Shown here: piece by piece, positions 1 through 9,200 of the stretch
How positions within the stretch are numbered: position 1 is the stretch's first letter
How the letters are laid out: each line of letters starts with the position of its first letter
Assembly (NCBI RefSeq): GCF_003270085.1
Contig: NZ_QFDQ01000068.1
Location: 1-64,000 of the forward strand
Reading direction: 5' to 3'
Length of the DNA: 64,000 nucleotides
Origin: Streptomyces triticisoli
GTDB taxonomy: Bacteria > Actinomycetota > Actinomycetes > Streptomycetales > Streptomycetaceae
Notes under the pieces: generated by a model
Databases searched by the model: none
What the model was told of the DNA's origin: nothing
The model's input: only the letters and a program-made list of their open reading frames with translations
Made by a program: the position numbers and the translations under genes

Positions 1-33
1 CGCTCAGGACACCTTGGTCAGTCGCAGACCGGG

Positions 34-438
34 TCAGGCCACGGCCCCGTGCGGAACACAATCATCCTCACAGTCGCAGACCACGAACGGTCTGGCGTCC
101 CAGTGCAGTTCGCCGTCCTCCGCGATGTCGACGCGGGCCCGCCACCTCGATGTGCCGCCGCGGTGGTCGTACGCGACCAGGCCGGACGGTTCGGTCAGCT
201 CCAGGCGGGCTCCGGGGCCGACCGAGATGTGCAGCAGCAGGTCGTCGCCCGCGAGCAGACCGGCGCGGGTGCCGACCAGGGCGATCCGCACACGGTCGGG
301 GACCGGCAGCAGGGGGCGGGGGGCGAGGAAGGCGCCGGGACGCAGTTCGCGGACGAGGTGGCGGCCCGCGCCCTCGCGTTCGACGGCGACGATCGTGGGA
401 TCGGCCGGCTCGGTGCCGGCAGCCGTGCGTCCGGTCAC
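34..438 (-). pseudogene. ureD: Urease accessory protein UreD, C-terminally truncated
   Basis: UreD helps UreF and UreG insert nickel into apo-urease. The 134-residue frame has the UreD N-terminal half (an AGLLAGDDLLL segment then SVGPGARLELTEPSG) but stops after a Cys-rich tail (CDCEDDC). Full UreD proteins are about 240-290 residues, so about half is missing. None of the three leftward frames to the window edge restores recognisable UreD. The start overlaps the ureG stop by 4 bases (ATGA), so it is translationally coupled as last gene of the operon. The UreD identity is fairly secure; whether the short protein works is unknown, and a frameshift or assembly error near base 36-60 is possible. 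Confidence 0.6.
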
Positions 439-1187
439 GAGTCGTGGTGGGCGTGGCTGTGGGGTGCCATCGGCCCCGGGTCGGTGGGGATGTGGGTGCC
501 GTCGCGGTGGCGTGCGAGCACCGACCGTACCCAGTCGGCGAGTTCAATGATCGACGCCGGATCGTGCTGGGAGAGCGCGAGGACCGGCAGACCGTCGCGG
601 GCGCTTCGGGCGTCGGCGACCATCGTGTCCACGTCGACCCCGACATGGGGCGCCAGGTCGGTCTTGTTGACGATCAGGAGGTCGGCGCCGGTGATGCCGG
701 GACCGCCCTTGCGGGCGACGTCGCCGCCGCCCGCGACGTCGATGCAGAACAGCTGGGCGTCGGCGAGGGCCGGGCTGAACGTGGCGGTGAGGTTGTCGCC
801 GCCGCTCTCGACGAGCACCAGGTCGAGCGGCCCGAACTCCTCCTCCAGGTCCTCGACGGCGTCGAGGTTGGCGCTGACGTCGTCGCGGATGGCGGTGTGC
901 GGGCAGGCGCCCGTCTCCACCGCGCGGATGCGCTCCGTCGGCAGGACACCGGCCGAGCGCAGGAAGCGGGCGTCCTCGTCGGTGTAGATGTCGTTGGTGA
1001 CGACAGCCATGGCGAGTTCACCGGCCAGTTCACGGCACAGGGTGGCGAGGACCGAGCTCTTGCCGGTGCCGACGGGGCCCGCGACTCCGAGGCGCAGGGC
1101 GCGGGGCCGGCCGAGCGGCTGGGGGTGGTGCCGGCGGGGCTGCTGGTCAGGCAAGGAACAGTCTCCGTTCTCGTCGTGCGTGTTCAA
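435..1187 (-). CDS. ureG: Urease accessory GTPase UreG
   Basis: UreG is the SIMIBI-class GTPase that supplies nickel to the urease active site together with UreD and UreF. The 250-residue protein has a P-loop GPVGTGKS at residues 37-44, the conserved [13 protein letters not shown] and [13 protein letters not shown] segments, the ESGGDNL motif, and an NKTDL guanine-recognition motif. The C-terminus ends in a small His-rich tail (HSHAHHDS). The first ATG lies inside the end of ureF, giving an overlap of about 40 bases; a shorter start is possible, but the N-terminal HxxH stretch resembles the metal-binding leaders common in UreG. It is followed by an ATGA overlap with ureD. Confidence 0.93.
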   Translation of the reverse strand: MNTHDENGDCSLPDQQPRRHHPQPLGRPRALRLGVAGPVGTGKSSVLATLCRELAGELAMAVVTNDIYTDEDARFLRSAGVLPTERIRAVETGACPHTAIRDDVSANLDAVEDLEEEFGPLDLVLVESGGDNLTATFSPALADAQLFCIDVAGGGDVARKGGPGITGADLLIVNKTDLAPHVGVDVDTMVADARSARDGLPVLALSQHDPASIIELADWVRSVLARHRDGTHIPTDPGPMAPHSHAHHDS

Positions 1188-1812
1188 GTGCCCACTGCTC
1201 GGTGAGCAGGGGTGTACGGACGGGCAGTTGGGCCGGGGTCCGTACGGCGAGGGCCTCGTTCACCGCGGCCGTGGCGTCCGGCTCGGCGGCGAGGATCCAG
1301 GCGACCGTGTCGAGGGGGTCGCCGGGCAGCAGCTTGAGCGCCGCCGAGGTGACCGTCTGCAGTTCGTCGTAGACGACACCGTGCGCCAGGTCCTCCTCGG
1401 ACACCTTCATGACGGCTCCGAGGGCGCCGAGCGCGACCGGCCGCAGCGGGCGGGGACGGACCGCGGACAGGGCGGTGACCGCGGGGTGGTCCGGGGCCAG
1501 CCGTCGTGCGAGGCGGTGCACGCCCCGGCCCAGTGCCGCCGACGCCTCGCGCAGGGGCGCGGTGGGTGTCCGGGCGGCGAGGGCCCGCTGTACGGGACCG
1601 TAGTCCACGGGGTTTTCCACGGCGGCCCGCAGGGCGAGGACGGCCGCGGCGGCTTCGGTGACCGCCGCGGTGCGCAGCCGGGCCCGCAGCAGTGCGGGAA
1701 CGTGCTCGCGGGTGAGGCCTGCCGCGACGGCCGGTTCGAGTCCGGCGCTGTAGGTGTACGCGCCGACCGGGAGCCGTCCGTCGCCGAGCAGGAGGGGTGC
1801 GAGGCCGGGCAT
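1147..1812 (-). CDS. ureF: Urease accessory protein UreF
   Basis: UreF acts as activator and scaffold in the UreD-UreF-UreG nickel insertion complex. The 221-residue product begins [20 protein letters not shown], matching the UreF signature in which a (S/D)xxxPxGxxxYSxGLE motif follows the start. It is largely helical and ends ERRLFLA. A longer upstream frame exists, but this ATG shares its A with the ureC TGA stop (TGATG), a typical coupled start, so it is preferred. It sits between ureC and ureG in the usual actinomycete order. Confidence 0.9.
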   Translation of the reverse strand: MPGLAPLLLGDGRLPVGAYTYSAGLEPAVAAGLTREHVPALLRARLRTAAVTEAAAAVLALRAAVENPVDYGPVQRALAARTPTAPLREASAALGRGVHRLARRLAPDHPAVTALSAVRPRPLRPVALGALGAVMKVSEEDLAHGVVYDELQTVTSAALKLLPGDPLDTVAWILAAEPDATAAVNEALAVRTPAQLPVRTPLLTEQWALEHARRERRLFLA

Positions 1813-3515
1813 CAGAACAGGGAGTACCGCTGGGCGAGCGGCAGTTCGGTGGCGGGGGCGGGTTCCACGAGTTCGCCGTCGATCCGGATGGCGAACGTCT
1901 CCGGGTCCACGTCGATGTCCGGGAGCGCCGTGTTGTTCGGCAGGTCCGCCTTGGTGAGGTGGCGGGTGGGCCGAACGGCGACCAACTCCCTTCCAAGGCC
2001 GAGGCGTTCCGCGAGGCCGTCCTCCAGGGCCAGCGGGGCGACGAAGCTGACCGAGAGGTGCGGGGCGGCACCGGCCGCGGCGGTGGGGCGGAGCAGGACG
2101 GGCTGGGTGGTGGGGATCGCGGCATTGGCGTCGCCCAGGGGCGCGTACACCACCATGCCGCCCTTGATCACCGCGGCGGGGCGGATGCCGAAGAAGGCCG
2201 GGTCCCACAGCACCAGGTCGGCGAGCTTGCCCGGTTCGACGGAGCCGACGACGTGGTCGATGCCGTGGGCGACGGCCGGGCAGATCGTGTACTTGGCGAC
2301 GTAGCGGCGGGCGCGCTCGTTGTCGGCGGGCAGTTCGCCCGCACGGTCGCCGAAGCGCTGCTTCATGGTGTGGGCGACCTGCCAGGTACGGCAGACGACC
2401 TCACCGACGCGCCCCATGGCCTGGGCGTCGGAGGAGGTGATGGACAGGGCGCCGATGTCGTGCAGGACGTCCTCGGCCGCGATGGTGGTGGCGCGGATGC
2501 GGGACTCCGCGAAGGCGAGGTCCTCGGGGACGCGCGGATTGAGGTGATGGCACACCATCAGCATGTCGAGGTGCTCGGCGACGGTGTTCACGGTGTGCGG
2601 AAGCGTCGGGTTGGTGGACGCCGGAAGGATGTTGGGGTGGGAGGCGACGGTGATGATGTCGGGTGCGTGGCCGCCGCCGGCGCCTTCCGCGTGGAAGACG
2701 TGGATGCCGCGTCCGGCGATGGCGTCGAGGGTTCCCTCGACGTAGCCAGCCTCGTTGAGGCTGTCGGCGTGCAGGGCGACCTGGACACCGTAGGCGTCGG
2801 CCGCCTTCAGCGCGGCGTCGATGGCGGCGGGGGTGGCGCCCCAGTCCTCGTGGACCTTGTACCCTCCGGCGCCGCCGAGGGCCGCTTCGCGCAGGGCCTC
2901 CTCGCCGACGGTCGAGCCCTTGCCGAACAGCATGACGTTCAGCGGGACGCGGTCCAGGGAGCGGTGCATCATCGCGAGGTTCCAGGCACCGGGGGTGACC
3001 GTGGTGGCCTTGGAACCCTCGGTGGCGCCGGTGCCGCCGCCGATGACGGTGGTGGTGCCGGTGGCGAGGGCCTCGTGCAGGGCCTCGGGCATCAGGAAGT
3101 GGACGTGGGTGTCGACGGCTCCGGCGGTGAGGATGCGGCCCTCTCCGGAGACCACGTCGGTGCCGGGGCCGATCACCAGGCCGGGGTGGACGCCGTCGCT
3201 GATGTCGGGGTTGCCGGACCGGCCGAGGGCCACGATCCGGCCCGCCCGGACACCGACGTCCGCCTTGACAATGCCCCAGTGGTCGAGGACGACGACGTTG
3301 GTGATGACGAGGTCGAGGGCGCCGTCGGCGCGCGAGGTGGTGGCCTGGCCCATGGATTCGCGGATGGACTTGCCGCCGCCGAAGACGGCCTCGTCGCCGC
3401 CGAAGCAGCGGTCCTCCTCGACCTCGATCCACAGGTCGGTGTCGGCGAGGCGGACGCGGTCGCCGGTGGTGGGCCCGTAGAGCGACGCATAGGCGGCCCG
3501 GGTCAGTTCTGCCAT
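1812..3515 (-). CDS. ureC: Urease alpha subunit UreC
   Basis: This is the catalytic subunit of urease (urea + H2O to 2 NH3 + CO2), cytoplasmic and nickel-dependent. The 567-residue protein has the family length and begins [20 protein letters not shown]. Nickel ligands and catalytic motifs are visible in order: [17 protein letters not shown] with the lysine that is carbamylated, [29 protein letters not shown] with the catalytic-flap histidine, and the [12 protein letters not shown] aspartate motif. The start was set at this ATG because upstream residues are out of family. It lies one base from the ureB stop and overlaps ureF by one base. Confidence 0.97.
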   Translation of the reverse strand: MAELTRAAYASLYGPTTGDRVRLADTDLWIEVEEDRCFGGDEAVFGGGKSIRESMGQATTSRADGALDLVITNVVVLDHWGIVKADVGVRAGRIVALGRSGNPDISDGVHPGLVIGPGTDVVSGEGRILTAGAVDTHVHFLMPEALHEALATGTTTVIGGGTGATEGSKATTVTPGAWNLAMMHRSLDRVPLNVMLFGKGSTVGEEALREAALGGAGGYKVHEDWGATPAAIDAALKAADAYGVQVALHADSLNEAGYVEGTLDAIAGRGIHVFHAEGAGGGHAPDIITVASHPNILPASTNPTLPHTVNTVAEHLDMLMVCHHLNPRVPEDLAFAESRIRATTIAAEDVLHDIGALSITSSDAQAMGRVGEVVCRTWQVAHTMKQRFGDRAGELPADNERARRYVAKYTICPAVAHGIDHVVGSVEPGKLADLVLWDPAFFGIRPAAVIKGGMVVYAPLGDANAAIPTTQPVLLRPTAAAGAAPHLSVSFVAPLALEDGLAERLGLGRELVAVRPTRHLTKADLPNNTALPDIDVDPETFAIRIDGELVEPAPATELPLAQRYSLF

Positions 3516-3516
3516 G

Positions 3517-3837
3517 TCACGTGTCCTCCGTTCCCGCGGCCCGGTCGCCGGGCACGACGATGCCGGGCACCTCCCGACGGCCGCCCAGTTCGACGAGGGT
3601 GACCTCGGCACCGACCCCGGGCTCGAAACGCAGGGACGTGCCGGAGGGAATGTCGAGCCGGAATCCCCGGGTCAAAGAGCGGTCGAAGGAAAGCGCGGGA
3701 TTCGCGTCGGGGAAATGCAGATGTGATCCTGTCTGAATAGGGCGGTCGCCCTCGTTCACCACTGTCACCTGAAGTCGAGTACGGTTTCCGTTTATTTCCA
3801 GTACGCCGGACCCGGTCCGGATCTCGCCGGGGATCAC
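3517..3837 (-). CDS. ureB: Urease beta subunit UreB
   Basis: This is the small structural beta subunit of the urease trimer. The 106-residue protein starts MIPGEI, contains the conserved [15 protein letters not shown] segment and [19 protein letters not shown], and keeps the RFEPG turn. The usual GSHYHF reads GSHLHF here, a mild divergence. It overlaps ureA by 4 bases and abuts ureC. Separate A and B subunits are the normal bacterial arrangement. Confidence 0.95.
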   Translation of the reverse strand: MIPGEIRTGSGVLEINGNRTRLQVTVVNEGDRPIQTGSHLHFPDANPALSFDRSLTRGFRLDIPSGTSLRFEPGVGAEVTLVELGGRREVPGIVVPGDRAAGTEDT

Positions 3838-4136
3838 GGGATCGGCGAGGTGATCGTGACGAGCTTGCGCCCGTCGGGGAAGGTCGCCTCGACCTGGACG
3901 TCATGGAGCATCTCGGGAACTCCTTCGAGCACGTCAGAACGGGTGAGGACATGTCGCCCCTCGGCCATCAGGTCGCTGACGCGGGCGCCCTCGCGGGCAC
4001 GCTCCATCGCCCAGCAGGCGAGCAGCGCGACGGCTTCCGGGTAGTTGAGCCGCACCCCGCGCTCCCGTCGGTCACGGGCGACCATTCCGGCAACACTCAG
4101 CAGCAATTTCTCCGTGTCGGACGGAGTGAGAAACAT
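3834..4136 (-). CDS. ureA: Urease gamma subunit UreA
   Basis: This is the 100-residue gamma subunit, first gene of the leftward urease operon. It has the family hallmarks [43 protein letters not shown] and a C-terminal [19 protein letters not shown] strong ribosome site (GGAGG, complement of 4143-4147) precedes the ATG by about 6 bases. The six genes ureA-B-C-F-G-D run with overlaps or single-base gaps, which indicates one transcript. Confidence 0.96.
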   Translation of the reverse strand: MFLTPSDTEKLLLSVAGMVARDRRERGVRLNYPEAVALLACWAMERAREGARVSDLMAEGRHVLTRSDVLEGVPEMLHDVQVEATFPDGRKLVTITSPIP

Positions 4137-4195
4137 GGGAAACCTCCGTGGCCGGCAGTCACCGGAATTCCCGGAATCGCTTCGGCCACGCTCCT

Positions 4196-4225
4196 CTTAT
4201 AAACCTCTTGGCCTCATCGTGGCAA
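4196..4225 (-). promoter_or_regulatory. Candidate vegetative promoter of the urease operon
   Basis: Reading leftward, a TTGCCA hexamer (4220-4225) is followed after 18 bases by TATAAG (4196-4201), close to the consensus for the main actinomycete sigma factor. It lies about 60 bases ahead of ureA with a good ribosome site in between. This is a sequence match only. Confidence 0.45.
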
Positions 4226-4393
4226 CTCGAACCGCACCGCGATAAGTTCCTTTCTGCCCTTATCGCCTGCCATATACGGGCAATACGGACAGTTTTTGCC
4301 CATTGAGGGGATGGGGGCGGAGGCATGAACCGGGTGTTCCGCGAAGGGGTCCGAGCGGCGGCGGTGCCGTCTCGTCAGGGTCGGGGAAGGGTC

Positions 4394-4434
4394 TTGACAG
4401 GTGACTGTCATGCGGCATGCAATATGTTGCATGC
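4394..4434 (+). promoter_or_regulatory. acdS-locus promoter with GntR-type operator
   Basis: TTGACA sits at 4394-4399. Downstream is a perfect 8-bp inverted repeat GCATGCAA / TTGCATGC (4415-4422 and 4427-4434) with a 4-base centre. It covers the expected -10 and transcription start and includes the likely ATG of the GntR gene at 4431. GntR/FadR proteins bind short palindromes of this kind, so autorepression is the simple reading. Confidence 0.55.
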
Positions 4435-5141
4435 CAGTTCCACAGAGCCGCGGACTCGTCTCCAGGTCACTCCTCCGGGACAACGCCTACCGGGCGATCC
4501 GGGACGCCATCGTCGACGGCACGCTCGCACCGGGGGAGCGCCTCAACGACAGTGACCTGGTGGAGTGGCTGGGGGTCAGCCGCACACCGGTCCGGGAGGC
4601 CCTGGCGCGTCTGGAGCAGGCCGGCCTGGTGCAGACGAAGCCCGGCCGCTACACGATGGTCAGTCCGCTGGACGTCCGCGCTGTGCGGGCGGCCCAGTCG
4701 GTGACCGCGGCCATGCACGAACTCGCCGTCCGCGAGGCGATGCCCCACCTGTCCGCCGCCGAACTGGATGCCATGCGCGAGGCCAACACACGCTTCACCG
4801 AGGCTCTGTGCCGCAATGACGTCGACGCGGCGATCACGGCCGACGACGCTTTCCACGGCGTCGCCGTCACCGCCTGCGCCAATCCGGCCGTCCGCACCGT
4901 CCTGGAGCAGTTCACACCGGTGCTGCGGCGACTGGAGAGGCTGCGTTTCTCCTCGCTGAGCGGCCGGGGATCGGTCGCCCAGCACGACCGGATCATCGCG
5001 CTGTGCGAAGCCGGGGACGTCGAGGGGGCCGTAGCCGCCACCCGCGCCAACTGGCGGACACTGCTGCCCCTGCTCGACACCGTGCTCCCCGACGGCGACG
5101 AGCCGGACGGCGGATCCGGCGGTGTTCCCTCCCCGCACTGA
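4431..5141 (+). CDS. GntR/FadR-family regulator (FCD domain)
   Basis: This is a transcriptional regulator, likely controlling the ACC deaminase gene 57 bases downstream. The N-terminal winged helix (about residues 15-75) contains DNAYRAIRDAIVDGTLAPGERL and VSRTPVREALARLEQAGLV, the GntR signature. The remainder is a helical FCD effector domain with conserved histidines (DDAFHGVAV, AQHDRII). ATG 4431 is chosen over the upstream GTG at 4401 because it starts the conserved region. No ribosome site precedes it, so the message may be leaderless. The start codon is inside the palindrome at 4415-4434. GntR regulators beside acdS are known in actinobacteria; the ligand is inferred. Confidence 0.88.
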   Translation: MPVPQSRGLVSRSLLRDNAYRAIRDAIVDGTLAPGERLNDSDLVEWLGVSRTPVREALARLEQAGLVQTKPGRYTMVSPLDVRAVRAAQSVTAAMHELAVREAMPHLSAAELDAMREANTRFTEALCRNDVDAAITADDAFHGVAVTACANPAVRTVLEQFTPVLRRLERLRFSSLSGRGSVAQHDRIIALCEAGDVEGAVAATRANWRTLLPLLDTVLPDGDEPDGGSGGVPSPH

Positions 5142-5198
5142 TCCAGCACTCCGCACGACCCACAGCCCACGCCGGGCGCATCCTGCAAGGAGTCACAG

Positions 5199-6206
5199 AT
5201 GTCCCTCGAGGCCTTCGAGCGCTACCCCCTGCTGTTCGGCCCCAGCCCGGTCCACCCGCTGGACCGGCTCAGTGATCACCTCGGCGGTGCCCGCGTCTGG
5301 GCCAAGCGGGAGGACTGCAACAGCGGGCTGGCCTTCGGCGGCAACAAGACCCGCAAGCTGGAGTACCTGATCCCCGACGCGCTCCGGCAGGGTGCGGACA
5401 CCCTGGTCAGCATCGGCGGGGTCCAGTCCAACCACACCCGGCAGGTGGCCGCGGTCGCCGCGAAGGCGGGTCTGAAGGCCGTCCTGGTCCAGGAGAGCTG
5501 GGTGGACTGGCCGGACGCGGTCAACGACAAGGTCGGCAACATCCTGTTGTCCCGCATCATGGGCGCCGACGTGCGCCTGGTCCAGGCGGAGTTCGGCATC
5601 GGTTTCAAGGACAGCTGGCAGCAGGCCATGGAGGACGTCCGGGCCGCCGGCGGCACTCCGTACGCGATCCCCGCCGGAGCCTCCGACCACCCCCTGGGTG
5701 GCCTCGGCTTCGCCAACTGGGCCTACGAGGTCCAGCAGCAGGAACGCGAGCTCGGGGTCTTCTTCGACACGATTGTGGTGTGCAGCGTCACCGGGAGCAC
5801 TCACGCGGGCATGATCGCCGGCTTCGCGGGCCAGGACCGGCCCCGCCGCGTGCTGGGCATCGACGCCTCCGCCAAGATCGTCGAGACCCGTGCCCAGGTG
5901 GAGAAGATCGCCCGCAACACCGCCGAACTCATCGGCCTCCGCCGGGACTTGCGCGACGACGAGATCACTGTCCTGGAGGGCTGGGCCGGCGACCACTACG
6001 GCATCCCCGTCGAGTCCACCCTGGATGCCATCCGGCTCACCGGCCGTCTCGAAGGCATGATCATCGACCCCGTCTACGAGGGCAAGTCCATGGCCGGACT
6101 CATCGACCTGGTCCAGCTCGGAGACATCTCCGAGGACTCCAACGTCCTGTACGCCCACCTGGGCGGCCAGCCCGCCCTCAACGCCTACAGCGGCGTCTTC
6201 CACTGA
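5199..6206 (+). CDS. acdS: 1-aminocyclopropane-1-carboxylate (ACC) deaminase
   Basis: This is a PLP enzyme that converts ACC, the plant ethylene precursor, to 2-oxobutyrate and ammonia. The 335-residue protein follows the AcdS family end to end: [43 protein letters not shown] with the PLP lysine at residue 50, [29 protein letters not shown], and the [11 protein letters not shown] and [16 protein letters not shown]-terminal motifs. The last two separate true ACC deaminases from D-cysteine desulfhydrases, although substrate specificity still needs assay. An AAGGAG ribosome site precedes the ATG. It is probably co-transcribed with the GntR gene. Confidence 0.93.
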   Translation: MSLEAFERYPLLFGPSPVHPLDRLSDHLGGARVWAKREDCNSGLAFGGNKTRKLEYLIPDALRQGADTLVSIGGVQSNHTRQVAAVAAKAGLKAVLVQESWVDWPDAVNDKVGNILLSRIMGADVRLVQAEFGIGFKDSWQQAMEDVRAAGGTPYAIPAGASDHPLGGLGFANWAYEVQQQERELGVFFDTIVVCSVTGSTHAGMIAGFAGQDRPRRVLGIDASAKIVETRAQVEKIARNTAELIGLRRDLRDDEITVLEGWAGDHYGIPVESTLDAIRLTGRLEGMIIDPVYEGKSMAGLIDLVQLGDISEDSNVLYAHLGGQPALNAYSGVFH

Positions 6207-6217
6207 TCCGGGCACGC

Positions 6218-6250
6218 ACCCGGCCGGCCCTCATGGATCCCCGGCCGGGT
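6218..6250 (+). terminator. Hairpin after acdS
   Basis: Perfect 10-bp arms ACCCGGCCGG / CCGGCCGGGT are separated by 13 bases, 12 bases after the acdS stop. No U-tract follows, which is usual in Streptomyces. The 278 bases from 6251 to 6528 show no convincing gene. Confidence 0.5.
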
Positions 6251-6528
6251 CCAGGCTCATCAGCGCCCTGCGGACGCACTTCATCGCCGATGTCGCCCGT
6301 GGGTTCGGTGTCCGTCTGCCGGTCGTCCGACGGATCCCCACATCCAGCCTCGACGCATCGAGGCCGCCGGGTGCGACCACCGGCGCCTTGACGCCGTGAT
6401 CGGAGAAATCCCGCCCCACGAAAGGGAGTTCAGCCCCTAGGCTCGGCTTCAGTCCCGACCGGCGGCCGGGGTCCACGCACAGAGCCGCCACCGGTCGGCT
6501 CCCCTTCGGCTGAAGACGGGCGGTACCC

Positions 6529-7341
6529 ATGACCCACCGGACGACTCCGGAACCAGCGGCGCACCGGAAGATCGACACGTCGGTGCCGCACTCGGCCCGG
6601 ATCTGGAACTACTGGCTGGGCGGGAAGGACAACTACCCCGTCGACGAGGAGGCCGGCGACGCGTACACCGCCGTCTTCCCCGGCATCGTCACCATCGCCC
6701 GCAGCAGCCGGGCCTTTCTGCGCCGCGGCATCACATATCTGGTCGCCGAGGCGGGCATCCGCCAGTTCCTGGACATCGGAACCGGTCTGCCGACGGCTGA
6801 CAACACCCATGAGGTGGCCCAGCGCATCGCCCCTGAGTGCCGGATCGTCTACGTCGACAACGACCCGATGGTCCTGACACACGCCCGCGCCCTGCTCCAC
6901 TCCACACCGGAGGGGGCAACCGACTACGTCGACGCCGACGTACTGGACCCGGACCGCATCCTGGCGGCCGCCGCCAGGACGCTGGACCTCACCCGCCCCA
7001 CCGCCCTCATCCTCAGCAACATCCTGGGCCACATCTCCGACTTCGACCAGGCACGTTCCATCGTCACCCGCCTGATGGACACGTTGCCGTCCGGCAGCTA
7101 CCTCTCCATCAACGATGGTTCACGGGGCGTCGACCCGGTCTTCGAACAGGCCCAGGACGCCTACAACGAAAGCGGCGCCGTTTCCTACAACCTGCGCACC
7201 GTCGAGCAGATCACGACGTTCTTCGACGGCTTGGACCTCATGGACCCCGGAGTCGTCTCCGTCCCGCACTGGCGCCCGGATCCCGGCTCCCCTGCCGCGG
7301 AACCCGTCGCCGAGCACGGCGGCCTCGCCCGCAAGCCCTGA
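6529..7341 (+). CDS. SAM-dependent methyltransferase, DUF574 type
   Basis: This 270-residue protein belongs to the DUF574 (Methyltransf_19) family that is heavily expanded in Streptomyces and other actinomycetes. It carries the family opening PHSARIWNYWLGGKDNYPVDEEAGD, the SAM-binding QFLDIGTGLPTADNTHEVAQ, and VDNDPMVLTHARALL. Substrates are unknown for nearly all members. It stands alone between acdS and the uridine locus. The ATG at 6529 fits the family start, but the upstream ribosome site is weak. Confidence 0.87.
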   Translation: MTHRTTPEPAAHRKIDTSVPHSARIWNYWLGGKDNYPVDEEAGDAYTAVFPGIVTIARSSRAFLRRGITYLVAEAGIRQFLDIGTGLPTADNTHEVAQRIAPECRIVYVDNDPMVLTHARALLHSTPEGATDYVDADVLDPDRILAAAARTLDLTRPTALILSNILGHISDFDQARSIVTRLMDTLPSGSYLSINDGSRGVDPVFEQAQDAYNESGAVSYNLRTVEQITTFFDGLDLMDPGVVSVPHWRPDPGSPAAEPVAEHGGLARKP

Positions 7342-7542
7342 CCACACCCGACGGGCCTACACCCGACGGGCCCACGTCCGGCCGAGCCGCACCCCGACCG
7401 GTTGCTCCGAGTGAGCGGGAGCCCGGGGTGTTTCGCACGCGGACTCAGAAGTACGACTGCCGCACAGGGGACGCCGCGGGCGCGGGCTCCGACGGGCTCT
7501 CGGCGAGGTGGGGTCCACCGGCCATGACGACGCAGGTCCTCC

Positions 7543-7590
7543 GGACTCCCGGTGCCCGGGCTGCCGAGCGCGCCCGGGCACCGGGAGTCC
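7543..7590. repeat. Perfect 18-bp inverted repeat (hairpin)
   Basis: GGACTCCCGGTGCCCGGG (7543-7560) and its exact complement (7573-7590) are separated by 12 bases. It lies about 200 bases after the methyltransferase and may be a long intrinsic terminator. The rest of 7342-7757 shows no convincing gene. Confidence 0.6.
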
Positions 7591-7714
7591 GTGAGGCGTA
7601 CGAGGACAAGGGCTGGGGTGCCGGCACGGCGGCCTTCATCGTGATGACGTCGTGGCCGCGTGAGGTCCTCGACGACACCCGACCAGCCGGACCGTACTGA
7701 CCGGCGCACCTCCA

Positions 7715-7752
7715 CCCTCTCCCACCGGGAAGGACTTTCCGGCGGGAGAGGG
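7715..7752 (-). terminator. Hairpin at the end of uriT
   Basis: CCCTCTCCCACCGGGAA pairs with TTCCGGCGGGAGAGGG around a short loop with one mismatch. It begins 5 bases beyond the transporter stop and is the probable terminator of the leftward transporter/hydrolase operon. Confidence 0.6.
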
Positions 7753-7757
7753 GGTGC

Positions 7758-9200
7758 TCAACGTGCTTCCGCGACCACCGGCTTGGGGATGAGGAACGAC
7801 GTCGCGATGGCGACGGTCATGATGACGGCACCGGTGATCATGGCGGTGGTGTAGCCGCCGGTCGATGCCGGATCCGCGGGCGCCACCGCGGTCTTGACCG
7901 CGTACAGTGCCGCGAAGCTCAGACCGGCGCCGAGGTTGAACGCACCCGCGTTCAGGCCGGGCAGGAACCCGGGGTTCTCGCGCGGGGACAGCACGATGCC
8001 GAGCCCGTTGAGCACGATGTTCCCGATCCCCGCATAGGTGATCCCGACCAGGATGGACGCCGTCAGCAGCAGGGCGCGCGAGTGGCTGCCGAGGGTGAGG
8101 ACCAGCAGGACGACGGTCCCCACGGCCCCGACCAGGCCGAACCGCAGGACCCGCCCGTACCCGAGGCCGGCGGCCAGCCGGCCCGCGAGCGGGCCCATGG
8201 CCAGCCCGGCTAGGGCGTACGGCGTGAGGGTCCACCACGCGGACTGCTGGGCGGACATGCCCAGTCCGGTCTGGGCGTCCTCGGCGAACGCCGGGATCAG
8301 CCCGTTCATGATGGCGAACACGCCCGTCATGGTGAGCACCGTGGTCAGCAGGAGCGCCCAGGTCGAGCGCTGCCTCAGATGGTGCGTGGCGACCAGCGGG
8401 TGCCCGCTGCGGCCCTCGGTGCGCCAGAACAGGACGAAGGCGGCGGCGGCGACCACGAGGAGGAGGGCGACGAGCGGCCAGTTGGCCGCGGCGAGCTTTC
8501 CGGCCTCGTTCAGCGCGATGAGCAGCGAGCCGACCGAGACGACGAGGAGAACGACGCCGGGCCAGTCCATGCGGGCGGCGACGGGCGCCTTGGACTCGGA
8601 GGTCATCAGAGCGACCATGACCGTGGCGACGGCCGCGACGACGGCCATCGTCCAGAAGACCGACTGGAACCCGTGGTGGTCGGAGAGGTAGCCGCCCGCG
8701 AGGGCGTCGACGCCGGCGACTCCGCCGTTGAAGGCGGTGATCACACCGAGCAGGGTGCCGTAGAGCTTGGGCTCGGGCACCTCCACCCGCAGCATGATCA
8801 GGCACAGCGGGACGACCGGGCCGCACACGCCCTGGAGGACACGTCCGGCGAACAGGACCGGCACGTTGTGCGCGAACGCGGCGATGACGCATCCGACGGC
8901 CATCAGGGCCAGCATCCCGGTGAGGACCTTGCGGCGGCCGATGACATCGCCCAGCCGGGGCAGGAAGAGCGAGAACAGGGCCGCCGAGGTGAAGAACGCG
9001 GTCTGGGTGAGCCCGATCTCGGCGGAGGTGGCGTTGAGGGCGCCCTCCATGCTCTTCAGTGCCGGGCTGAGCATGCTGGCGTTGAGCTGGAAGGCCACGC
9101 AGGCGGCGAGCAGCGCGGTCAGCAGCACACCGATCCGGACCGGGGAGCCCTGCGCCGGGCAGGGCGGTTTGTCGGTCGTGGGAAAGCTGGGAGCGGTCAT
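7758..9200 (-). CDS. uriT: MFS transporter, probable uridine importer
   Basis: This 480-residue major facilitator protein has about 14 predicted membrane segments. Typical elements include the loop LPRLGDVIGRRKVLTG after the second helix and the first-half motif AGRVLQGVCGPVVPL. It overlaps the nucleoside hydrolase stop (ATGA) and shares a locus with a LacI regulator and ribokinase. That layout matches the Corynebacterium glutamicum uriR-rbsK1-uriT-uriH cluster, so uridine or a similar nucleoside is the inferred cargo. A decayed paralogue with the same VLNGLGIVLSP...PGFLPGL stretch lies at 38.7-39.4 kb. Confidence 0.82.
   Translation of the reverse strand: MTAPSFPTTDKPPCPAQGSPVRIGVLLTALLAACVAFQLNASMLSPALKSMEGALNATSAEIGLTQTAFFTSAALFSLFLPRLGDVIGRRKVLTGMLALMAVGCVIAAFAHNVPVLFAGRVLQGVCGPVVPLCLIMLRVEVPEPKLYGTLLGVITAFNGGVAGVDALAGGYLSDHHGFQSVFWTMAVVAAVATVMVALMTSESKAPVAARMDWPGVVLLVVSVGSLLIALNEAGKLAAANWPLVALLLVVAAAAFVLFWRTEGRSGHPLVATHHLRQRSTWALLLTTVLTMTGVFAIMNGLIPAFAEDAQTGLGMSAQQSAWWTLTPYALAGLAMGPLAGRLAAGLGYGRVLRFGLVGAVGTVVLLVLTLGSHSRALLLTASILVGITYAGIGNIVLNGLGIVLSPRENPGFLPGLNAGAFNLGAGLSFAALYAVKTAVAPADPASTGGYTTAMITGAVIMTVAIATSFLIPKPVVAEAR

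Noticed and set aside
1797-3602. Long plus-strand open frame of 601 codons opposite ureC
   Set aside because: It is the antisense shadow of ureC; the minus frame has full urease motifs and correct operon structure.
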